Assembly: GCA_026315105.1 (NCBI GenBank)
Contig: CM048744.1
Location: forward strand, 977,746,721 to 977,810,720
Direction: 5' to 3'
Origin: Locusta migratoria
Lineage: Eukaryota > Arthropoda > Insecta > Orthoptera > Acrididae
Length of the DNA stretch: 64,000 nt
A model generated the notes under the pieces. The model did not search any database. It worked only from the letters and a program-made list of their open reading frames with translations, and was not told the DNA's origin. Position 1 is the stretch's first letter. Every line of letters starts with the position of its first letter. The translations under genes were made by a program, and so were the position numbers. Of this stretch, positions 54,611 to 64,000 are shown piece after piece.

Positions 54611-55645
54611 CTAGTTGTAAACCCGGCGTTGCCCAGGTTTTTATTTACCCTACACTCTCGTAGTCCACATCACCTCTCTCTCTGCATCCACCTCTTTCAC
54701 TTCAATCTCTCTGTTCGTTTCCACCTTCTCCTATCTCGGCAAAGTTTTCTGCAAAGTTCAAATGTTTGTAAATCTTATGGGACTTAACTACGGGGTCATC
54801 AGTCCCTAAACTTACAAACTACTTATGAACTACTTACGAACTAGGACGACACAAATATCCATGCCCGAGGGGGGATTCGAACCCCCGACCGTGGTGGCCG
54901 TACAGACCGTGACTGAAGCGCCTCAGTCCCCTCGGCCACCGCGGCCGGCTTTCTGCAAAGTACCCTCTGTCATGTACCATACAAACATTCATGTACCTAG
55001 TGATCTTCCTGTTGGTTTAAAGGTCATGTCATGTGTGCAAAATTCATAAAAACTAGAGCAAAACAATGCATTTTGTAAAATTCCGTAAGTTAAGTACCCT
55101 CCACCATGCACCGAACAAAATTTTATACAGCGTGACCTGCCTCTTGTTTTTAAGGTAGAGTGTGCAAAATTTCATCAATATCTGAACAAAATTACAGATT
55201 TCTATGCAATAGAAACGCAGGGTCAATTGAAAAACGCACTTTGTTGTTCTCAGATATTCCAGTTATTTTTCATACAACCCTTGTTCTGAGAACAACAAAG
55301 AAAGGATCTGTGAAATCGGTCGAGCCGTTCTCATGTTATGGCACGACCAAGGTATTCAGGGATCTATTTTTATGTTGCAAAGTACCCTCCCCCATGCATC
55401 GTATGAAACTTAAGGTAGACGGTGACCTTCCTATTGTTTTGAATGTCAAGCGTGCAAAATTTCGTGAGTCTGTAGGAGAAGTATGCTCCGCCATGCGCCC
55501 GTCACAAAATACTTTCTTAGCTGACGTTTTCAACCTATGAACTACATTCCTGCCATATTTCAGCTTCATAGGTGAAATAGTTTTCGAGATTTCATGTTTA
55601 GTCAATGAGTGAATAAGTGTCATTTCGCTTATATATAAACAGAGA
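54611..55645 (-). mobile_element. Non-autonomous Helitron, both ends visible
   Basis: Minus-strand 5' end TCTCTGTTTATATATAAGCG (starting at 55645, preceded by A). Minus-strand 3' end: hairpin CCTGGGCAACGCCGGG, then TTTACAACTAG ending at 54611 and followed by T. Inside, a unit with AAAGTACCCTC..CCATGCA and GTGCAAAATTTC recurs about three times (54958, 55092, 55378). A SINE A is inserted at 54758-54949. No Rep/helicase. Confidence 0.75.
54758..54949 (-). mobile_element. SINE A nested in Helitron, perfect TSD
   Basis: Full-length minus-strand SINE A. TTTCTGCAAAGT is perfectly duplicated at 54746-54757 and 54950-54961. Confidence 0.95.
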
Positions 55646-58042
55646 TTAAGAAGACAGATTACTTAATTTTGAATGCAAGAGAATAAAGGAAAACGTGGCA
55701 CAAAAATAGTAACATGCAAATCTATAATGCCAACTTTATTTAATACAAGGTGATGCCTGGTGCGACAGTTTTACGTCATCTACAGCGAAACTCTTGTGAG
55801 CGGTAGACTTATTATCGTTTCATCATTTCATAAACGTCGGAAATTACATGCAAACTTTGTTGCAAGTCTCTAACTACTTCCATTTTCCAATAATTGACGC
55901 ATAAATCTGGGTACTCTCACGCGGTTGCCTCTCATTTATGACGTCATATCTGCCGATCTGTGTGTGGTGCTCTTTTGTTTTGGGTCAGGAACCTTCGTGG
56001 GCGTTCGGTGAACAGTTCACCAAAGTTTCTTTGCAATCGAATGAATGGTTTATGAACCCATAGAGGACATACAAACATTCATTTATATATACATATACAG
56101 TCTATGTAGACGTGCTGAACAAACTGTAGTCGCCTAATGATGGTTACCCAGGTGGGCTACGTTGGAATATCCCATAGGGCATAGCAGGTATGGAGTCGAG
56201 TTTATTTACCGTGTATTTGATGAATTTATATTTAAATGATTGATGTATTCGAACACAAAGGAGAAAAATAGATTATGGCGAGATTCGAATATCACACCTA
56301 TGTTAACTTGGACAATCTACAACGCTAACAAACTAGACCGACAAATGGATTAATTGGCACCGTTGCTTCAAAAACTTCGAAATAGTTGCATCTAATGACT
56401 TTGGCTGGTTTGAACTTTTCGTACCATAAATATAAAAAAATACAAACATTCGGTATTCATATCATCTGCTTGTCTTTGTAGCTACTTACACCTCGCCATT
56501 AGTCTTCCAAAACAAAAATACTTCACACCCCCAGGTACAGCTGCCCCATTCACCTTTCATATGGGCGCTTTTCAATTCCTCCACTGATATGTGGAGCCTT
56601 CATTCTTTTTAGCGCATAGCATATTTCGTTGTAAGTACCATGTTTGTTCCTGTCCTCATAATCACTTCTCGTGTCAGTTTCAGCCCTTGTTCGATAAGAA
56701 CAATCACGTGTTCTTTTCACCCAGCTGCTGTATCCTGCCTTCTACAAACGGCGGAAGCTGTGAAGTGGATCGTCGAGGTTTTCACCAGCTGAATGCACAC
56801 GCGAGAGAACGCCTCGGCCTCTATGGGCAGTGTTTGTGTAACATCGTATGCGCTTTCGCGCACGGACGTAAGACATTCCTTCGGTTGCATGCAGTTTCTA
56901 GCACCAAGGTGGGAGTAACAGAGGCTCAACTCCACGGGGTGCTGTTGTGCGATAAAATCTACATGACAACATGTGCGTCAGAACATTTACTTCAGACATA
57001 GTTTTCATTCACGAGTTCGAACCCTCTGGAATTGTCGGTTTTACACCTATAATTAGGCAAATTGATAAACATTTATAAAGATGACAGTGATTCTTTGGGA
57101 ATCGTGTTAGGAGCCAACATCTGAACACTTCACTCCTAGCTCACAATCTCTCAATTATTTAAGTATGTGGAGCCACCCTTTCGAAAGCAGAATATTAGCT
57201 ACTTCTTTAGAGTTTTGTGTATTTGAAAGATTAAATAAATTTGTCTAAGGCAATCATTTTCTAGGAAGCGAACCAAATTCAGTTCCGTTGGGAGAAATAT
57301 CCTTAATTCGCAATACATCGCCTGTGAAATAAAGTGGATCCTATCGCTAACCCACCATTCTGAGCATTTTCAGCTTTTTTTCCACATGTAATATACCGAG
57401 TACCACGACACCATTTTTTAAAAGGTCTCGAATGTTACTATAATGCTTAGTTGCTTTAGAAAAAAATTCTTCAATTTCCCTACAGATTAAAAACTGACGG
57501 GTCGTAGACTCTCAGAAAAATACTCAACTCTCCTCTTCACCGAGTATCACTTGCGTAGATATAATTTCGTAACATTAAAACATATTGTACGTGAAATATT
57601 ACCTGTGTAAATTTATGACCAAGTAAAGACAACAACTTCCTTAAAAAAGAAAATAAGCATTTACTTAAAAAGAACAATGCAGAAGTAAATCTGAATGTAA
57701 TAATGCACATGATTAACGCAGGTATGCTACTTTCACAAGCATGTTGTCCGATAGTATGGTTTTTTGACGCAGAAAACATTTATCTCTTGTGGACCATGCA
57801 GCATCAGAGTATTTTTTTGTGGGACGGTTAGTGCTGTAATGGTGCAGTTACACTTTCGAAGACGATCTAACAAGTGTCTAACCAGCATGTCCGGCTTAAG
57901 AGATTACATTTTCACATTGGTTGCGACAATAATCCACCAAATGTTTGTCTCTCGAAAATTGTCAAAGGGTACAATATTTGAGATGCGTCTAATTTAAACA
58001 GGTTGAAGTAAAACAGTTTAGATTACATAAACATTTCTTGAT
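55646..58042. other. Unassigned DNA
   Basis: 2.4 kb. The largest frame, 56591-57001 (plus, 136 codons, Cys- and His-rich), has no recognisable domain. A minus-strand tRNA-like scrap may lie at 56282-56345 (GCGAGATTCGAATATCACAC). No host exon can be supported. Confidence 0.4.
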
Positions 58043-58155
58043 TGGTGACCGGTTTCGATATATACAAGACAATTTTCACATCCATGGCTGGATCAGGAAA
58101 CGGTGAATCCATCTGAAGACGATCTTGTGAAAATCGAAATCGGACAGCAATCAAT
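58043..58155. ncRNA. Two hammerhead-like relics in inverted orientation
   Basis: 58113-58145 (plus): core CTGAAGA, one extra C, short stem GAT/ATC, GAAA and TCGGAC (no longer self-complementary). 58045-58075 (minus): GAAACCGGTC with a degraded upstream half. Tail AATCAATAAATG follows the plus copy. Confidence 0.35.
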
Positions 58156-58737
58156 AAATGCATAAAAGATATAGACTGTTTTAGGACAAATTTTAATTAT
58201 TTACTTCGTTACTACAGCTAACATTCTCCATAAAATGTTTTAAGAAATAAATAGGTTGGTTTTGAATTGATAGTGCCACAGCCTACAGCCTCTTAACTAG
58301 AGAGCAGTAGAGGAGTAAAACCGCTGTACCTACGGGCATTTAAATGCAGACCCTGTTACGAGAGGACATATTCACCGCCACTGATAAGGCTGCGTTGCGC
58401 TTGAGCGGAAAGGTTAATTGCCCAAACGCCGTGGTCTGAGCACCAAGGAACACCCGCGTGACACTCAAGAGCCTCACAAAAAGTTAATATTTTCCGAGAG
58501 ATGAGCAGACGTCAATTTTACGGGCTCGTATCGACGTTCGTGAGCACTAATGAAGTAGTCCGCACAGGTGATGCTAGAGATCGAAAATATGTCGATTCCG
58601 ATCTAGCATTCAGTAACAGTTCATTCCATTCGAGTGATTTCATTTTGTTGCACTCATCAAGATAAACTTATGAAGGTCGGTTATTACCCCATACGTTCTT
58701 GTACCGAGTCCATACTTTCAATAAAATAAAGATAGGG
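58156..58737. other. Unassigned DNA
   Basis: About 580 bp; nothing recognised. Confidence 0.4.
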
Positions 58738-59445
58738 AGATGGCTTATCACCTAGTCTGGCACTGTTTTGGAGAAAACAATGGGGACATGGGAAAAGGGA
58801 GTCATTCGGGTAAAATATGGAACCACTACAACAAAAGAAGTGTTTCTACCAATGCCAAATTAAAACAGTATAAAACGGTAGTCTTACCAGAGGCCTTGTA
58901 TACGTCAGAAACAACAGTAATGAAGGGAAGAACGAAAATCAAAGACATGGAAAGATAAAAGAGGAAAATACTCAGAAATATCTATGGGCCGTTTCAAAGG
59001 GAGGGGATATCGATAGAGAGACCTACAAAAGAACTGTACAAACAGATAGAATTACGAATAACATCAGGAAAAGAAAGGTGAAGTTCTACAGACACATACA
59101 TGATGAACGATAACAGGCTGACGAAGATTTTTAACATAGTGAATTGTAGTACAGTGAAAACCAACTGGCTAAAGTAAACCATGGGAGACTTACAGAAACT
59201 AAACATATCTATAGAAGACTGGCAGACGGGAAAAAAATACAAAGAAAGAGTCAGAAAACAGAAATTTGAGCAATCATCCAAGAAGAAGAAACCAGGAAAG
59301 ATGTGGACAGAAAAAAAGAAGAAACAATGAATATATGAGAGGTTTTTGGGAAGAGAAAAGACAGAAAAAACGCCATGAAAATTGTGTTTAACATCTCTCC
59401 TTAAAAGGGAATTAATAATAAAAAGTTTCATTTTCCACCAATCTT
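58738..59445 (+). pseudogene. RTE-like LINE (family A), C-terminal part
   Basis: Short frames match family A: SVSTNAKLKQYKTVVLPEAL and YTSETTVMKGRTKIKDMER (to 58958), then KRKILRNIYGPFQ, ISIERPTKELYKQIELRI, RLTKIFNIV, NISIEDWQTGKKYKERVRKQ and a Lys-rich end. There are several stops. Catalytic motifs are missing (5'-truncated). Confidence 0.82.
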
Positions 59446-59485
59446 TCACAACGATCTAATATATAGTTTAATAACATGATAATCA

Positions 59486-59493
<8 letters not shown>

Positions 59494-59559
<66 letters not shown>

Positions 59560-59570
59560 ATATATATATG
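59494..59570. repeat. (AC)n-(AT)n compound microsatellite
   Basis: About 32 AC units followed by about 6 AT units. Confidence 0.97.
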
Positions 59571-59969
59571 AAAAACCAGTTTTCATTTCCAGCACTATCC
59601 TAAAATCGCTCTGAAAGGGTCAGTGAACTTTACTGATCAATCCCATCTTGCGCGTCTTCTCTAACTAATCAACGACGACGAGAGGTTATACTCTGATCTT
59701 CCTTCTTCCGTTCAGGAATTATGTATTTACATGTTCATATGTCAAAACTTGTTACGAGCCACTGAAGTGTATTCAATACCACGAAACGCAAAGTTAGAAG
59801 TGTATGTTAATCATTTTGTCCCGTTACGCACAGATTTTGGTCGACTAATAACACTTGTAGAACTTAAAGCAGTTAAATTGCATTATAAAGAATCCTAGCG
59901 TATTTTTAAAACAGAGGAATGAACAGTGAACACCGAACCAACATTATAATAGCAACTGAATACACAAAT
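59571..59969. other. No recognisable feature
   Basis: About 400 bp; nothing recognised. Confidence 0.45.
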
Positions 59970-60156
59970 AAACGCCGAGGGGACTGAGGCGCTCCAGTCA
60001 CGGTCTGCACTGCCACTACGGTCGGGGGTTCGAATCCCCCCTCGGGCATGGATATTTGTGCCGTCCTTAGTATTAGCTAGTATGTAAGTAGTTTGTAAGT
60101 TTAGGGACTGATGACCCCGTAGTTAAGTCCCTTAAGCTCTAAAAACATTTGAACAC
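59970..60156 (+). mobile_element. SINE A
   Basis: Plus-strand copy, head slightly truncated, box B GGGGGTTCGAATCC, body GGGACTGATGACCCCGTAGT, end AAAACATTTGAAC. ACACAAA on both sides may be a short target-site duplication. Confidence 0.9.
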
Positions 60157-62257
60157 AAACCGCCACTGCAAAAAAATCACGTCAACCGTAAAGGATATAC
60201 GGAAATCATTATTACATTTTATCGAATTCTGGGCACGAAAAATTCAAAATACAAAGCCAGTTCTTCGGCCAAAATCCACATATATTCTAGCAGTGTAATT
60301 CTTTTCACACAGCCCCAAAATAATTTTATTAGTACTTTCTAATATCGTTCATCCAAAACCACTTAAACGAGACATTTTGGTAACTTAATTTACTAAAACA
60401 TAATGACAACTTCAACATAGTTTCTATTTGTAGCAACGACAAAATGATATTTGTGCATTAAATGCTGAAAATTGCTTACTTGAGAGAGAAAGCGGTCCGA
60501 TCATACAATTAATTGCCATTACAACTACAATCTTAGGTAAAAGAGTAATCTGGTTACATCTAAAGCAGCAATCAGCAGAAGTCTAAGAAAGATATACTTG
60601 TACTGACAGACAGGAATCTGTTAAGAGTCTCTCTGTTCCCACATGTGCCTACAGACAGATGTCCCATGATTACAGCCCTGAACTCTCACACGTCCAGATT
60701 GAAGTCTTAGGTGATTTCCGCAAATAAGTAATTGTGAATATCAGAACGGTTTATCTACATTTTAGTTTAGTCACCGAAGGAAAATTAAAGTCAAAAGTTT
60801 ACGAGTCCTGTAAAAAACTGACCGTCGCAAACAAATACTAGGAAAAACCTGTAGTGACAATGAATTCTGGTTCTCCGGAAAGTGTAAGAGGAGTGAAACA
60901 TACGCAAATACGAATGCGTTGCTCGGCGAGCGTGCTGGAGCCTGCAGTAGAAAAGCCGTGGGGGGCAAACTGACTTTTTCCACAAATCTTTCAGTATTTA
61001 CATTGTATACACGCGTTTCTCTTCTTTCGGACATGCCCGTAAGAAGAGACACCATATATTAGTCGATGTCGGGCAATGATCCTTTCTTCTGTGCGGAGCC
61101 ACTCCTAGACCCTTACTCCTACGGGAACGAAGTTGAAACCCCGTGAATTCTGCGTAATGGTGGGCAGAAAAAAGTTGAGAATTTTTATCTGATGGGAGGC
61201 GTGCTAGAACAGTGTTTGAAGCTGAAGTGATCGCTGTGTTCCCAGTGCATACTTGCCAACCTTCAAAAAGTAAAACAGGAGGTCAGGTTTAAAAAATCGG
61301 GAGATTTTTCAAAAAATCAGGCGCACTTTACTATAAACAAGATAACCGATTTCAGCCTTTTCCTATCATCTCACAAGGCTACATAATGGCTACAGAAAGC
61401 ACTTGCATTAACCCAATGTTGAAGACAGTCCAGGTATAGTGATTGATTTTTTCATTAAAATAAAAATTTTCACTGCTGTATTTTTGTGCTATACTGCTGC
61501 CTGGCAACATTTTGTGGAACAAGTGACCCATACGGTCGTCACATTTAATTGATAAACCGTAATCTAAAATAAACAATGTAAATAAGCACTCTGCATGTAT
61601 CACATTGTCATTTTAATTTTTCTCAATAATTTCAGTCTCTTGTTACAAACTTTTCATTTTCTCTGCACGTATTTCGATTCATTACTTTTTTCCACCATGT
61701 GATGTGAAAACAACACATCGATAAAGAATGCAAAATACAAAAAATGTTCCGAAAACTGCTTAAAAAAGGGATTATATTTTTTGCCATACTGGAATACATA
61801 CCACAGAATTGAAATCCTAAGGTCACATAAAATAGCTGTTTACACGAAAGTTGCCTTTCTGTAATTCGCGTATGAAACTGATGCCCCTAACTATCTACTC
61901 ATAAGGTTTCCATCGATTAAAAAAAACACTGGAGTGATTTCACATATTTACAGTGACAAAACATCACACTCAAAAATAGCACAACATCGAAACACCACTC
62001 CTGTATTTACAAATAGGCGGAAAGAACAGAAGTAATCGATGTACAAGCCATGCGTAACTCCTAATATCTATGAATTTCGATACGTATTTAGATTAAACTG
62101 ACGAATGAAGAAAAGGACTTTTGACCATTGGTCAAAAAACGAATCTTGGGTTCCAGAATATAAGCTAAAAATAGGGAGAAATAATGGCAAAATCAGAAGG
62201 CGGGAGAAAAAGTGAAACACCAGGAGACTCCGGCCTAAATCGGGAGAGTTGGCAGGT
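60157..62257. other. Unassigned AT-rich DNA
   Basis: 2.1 kb without recognisable gene or TE. Frames of 60-94 codons on the minus strand lack motifs. Confidence 0.5.
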
Positions 62258-62375
62258 ATGCCAGTGGTATAGAGATCAGTGCCACTGCCTTGCAAGCAGA
62301 AAACCCGGGGTCGAATCCCAGTTGGGTTCACATTTGGACTTTACCCATTCGCAGTTAATGTCGAAATTCCGTCGA
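62258..62375 (+). mobile_element. tRNA-like SINE, possibly SINE D-related
   Basis: GCCAGTGGTATAGAGATCAG (box A region) and GGGGTCGAATCCCAG (box B) followed by CACATTTGGACTTTACCC, loosely like the SINE D body. Confidence 0.5.
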
Positions 62376-62994
62376 TATGAACTTACAGTATTTTGTGTAA
62401 AAACTGATGGAATTTAATAATGTAAAATGCAATTATAATATACTCAATGAGAGGTAAAATGTTAAGTTCAATTTGATAGTGCGAATTTGCACTTACAAAC
62501 TGTGTGTTATCTCTAAGCTGGCGTCACTCAAATATTTTAACTCTGTTCTTACCGAAAAATGATTTGAAAATGAATTGTTTATAGTTCGTAGTTTACATGT
62601 ATGTAAGTAATCTCTGCATGTTATACCTTTATAAACTTCTGTACACGTGATACTTCTGACACGAATAAAAAAACTGAAAAATGATAAGACTTAGCGACTT
62701 CCAAAAATCACGAATAATTTCAAACGTTTACGAAACTTTTTTTCTCACAGACATCCTCCCAAAAAATGATGAAAGGAAAATGTTTGCCCCTTGCTACATT
62801 TTCGCTGTTCTTGCAATCGAACTTCAGGATCTGGTATGATATTTTAATTTATTACTTTTTAATAACTAAAATTATTAGCGACACATTTTTCATGCGTTTT
62901 CTACGTGTATTACTTAATGCACCTGCAACATCGTAATACTATACAGAACATAGTTCGGTGGTTATGACTTCATAAATAATGCCGGGACGTTCGC
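62376..62994. other. Unassigned AT-rich DNA
   Basis: Nothing recognised. Confidence 0.45.
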
Positions 62995-63158
62995 TTTAGG
63001 CGCCTTTCTGCGGAGTGCGCTCCTGCTCCCCGTTAAATGTTCGAGTCCTCTCTGGGGCATGGTGTGTTTCTTTTCAGGTTAGTTAAAGTTAGTTTAAATA
63101 GTTTTTAAGAGTAGGGACTGATGACCACTGTACTCTGGTTACAAACATTTGATTTCAT
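62995..63158 (+). mobile_element. SINE A (second subfamily)
   Basis: 5'-truncated plus copy: TTTAGGCGCCTTTCTGCGG, degraded box B (AATGTTCGAGTCC), GGGGCATGGTGTGTTTC, GGTTAGTTAAAGTTAG, GGGACTGATGACC and ACAAACATTTGATTTC. Confidence 0.85.
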
Positions 63159-63722
63159 GAATAATCAGATGCGTCAAAGATGTGCTTTTGCTTGACATAG
63201 AACCTCAATTAGCCGTTTAGCCTGGCCTTGGTCGCTACTTCATGTTGACGATAGTATACTTTTAAAAGACTTCCGGACATATCGACTCAAGGGTAGTGCA
63301 AGTATGACAGCAACAAGGAGTGTTCACATTAGAAGAAAAGCCTTTCTATCGGGTTCTGAGGGATATAAAACGAACGCTGGGCAAAGCATTGCATCTAAAA
63401 CCTTAAAAAATGAACGTGCACGCTTGGCTGTTGTCGTATAGCCTGCAGTTGAGTTCGTCTGTTATACGAAAGCGACGTACGTATTATTCCGACAAATAGG
63501 AACGAAAAGAAGATACCGGCAGGATTATTTATACGACTGTGATCCGCTGATCCCCTGAAAAGGGAATCCAGACGTCACGCAACAAACTACCGACGCTGAA
63601 TGACGATCAATCACATGCGGCACTTCAACTTCGCGAACACAATTCATCGTTGATTTTTACGTTAATCATCTGAAGCACTGGACTGAATTTCACAACATAT
63701 TTTTTCCGAATTGAAAGAAGAG

Positions 63723-63727
<5 letters not shown>
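63159..63727. other. Unassigned DNA
   Basis: About 570 bp; nothing recognised. Confidence 0.45.

Positions 63728-63769
<42 letters not shown>
63728..63769. repeat. (GA)n microsatellite
   Basis: About 21 GA units. The remaining 230 bp to the window end show nothing recognisable. Confidence 0.97.
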
Positions 63770-63773
<4 letters not shown>

Positions 63774-64000
63774 AGTATTTAATAGGGCAAAGCGATTGAT
63801 TTGAGGAAATAACTTCCGTACCACTCACGAAGTACTTCAGTCGATGTTACCTGATCTTTCAATTTCTCTTTATACATATCTGTATCTCTGAAAGTACAGT
63901 GACTTCTAGTTTCTAGTACCTAACGATAGCGAACTATTCCTGCTCACTACTTTACTACATTCTATGTGCACCGCATTACTGAGAAGGGCGGACTGCAAGC

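Noticed and set aside
56591..57001. 136-codon Cys/His-rich ORF as a host gene
   Set aside because: No recognisable domain or regular metal-binding spacing; kept only as a note under unassigned DNA.
1..64000. CRISPR array, operon, ribosome-binding sites or prophage
   Set aside because: No spaced short repeats, no gene clusters, and abundant eukaryotic retroposons; a bacterial reading is untenable.

Overview
This is a stretch of nuclear DNA from an arthropod with a large, repeat-rich genome. The best guess is a grasshopper or locust-like insect (Orthoptera). The reasons are AT-rich unique DNA packed with 5'-truncated non-LTR retrotransposons, several tRNA-derived SINE families with target-site duplications, Helitrons, Penelope-like elements, Tc1/mariner relics and long GT/GA microsatellites. 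The order-level guess is inference from the repeat types; nothing here identifies a species. I see no convincing host protein-coding gene, no true rRNA or tRNA gene, no operon and no CRISPR array. Nearly every coding-like stretch is a broken transposable element (TE) protein or a by-product of a microsatellite.

Layout. 0-12 kb: a LINE of RTE-like 'family A' split by a SINE, a GA/G microsatellite, a Helitron end with a 185-bp tandem repeat, a palindromic tRNA-derived element, a mariner relic, an unrecognised ORF and a first large CR1/L2-type LINE. 12-24 kb: a second family A LINE, a cluster of SINEs, a Tc1 transposase relic carrying two nested retroposons, a second DDE transposase relic split by a SINE, and three CR1/L2-type LINEs. 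24-33.7 kb: AT-rich unique DNA, SINEs, a well-formed hammerhead-ribozyme-like sequence at 26773-26815, palindromic tRNA-derived elements, another LINE type with a nested SINE, and two adjacent CR1/L2-type LINEs, one with a 34-bp insertion copied in inverted orientation from 1.9 kb away. 34-42 kb: a SINE split by a 654-bp inverted-repeat transposon, and a Penelope-like reverse transcriptase split exactly at its YVDD-like motif by a 1.4-kb Helitron. 42-53 kb: nested LINE/SINE/LTR-like remnants, an RNase H-bearing R1/LOA/I-type LINE, a second Penelope-like fragment, a LINE with an internal inversion and a perfect inverted SINE pair. 53-64 kb: a Helitron with both termini, a third family A LINE, scattered SINEs and long unassigned AT-rich DNA.

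How the parts relate. The window is a layered record of insertions: SINEs lie inside LINEs, Helitrons and transposases; a Helitron lies inside a Penelope-like element; a DNA transposon lies inside a SINE. Target-site duplications make the order readable in many cases. The most interesting biology is a family of small hammerhead-like RNA motifs (seven places, of differing quality) that share a CTGAWGA core, a hairpin that differs between copies, and a GAAA plus self-complementary box. They fit the small dimer-forming hammerheads known from Penelope-like retroelements, and two Penelope-like coding remnants are present in the same window.
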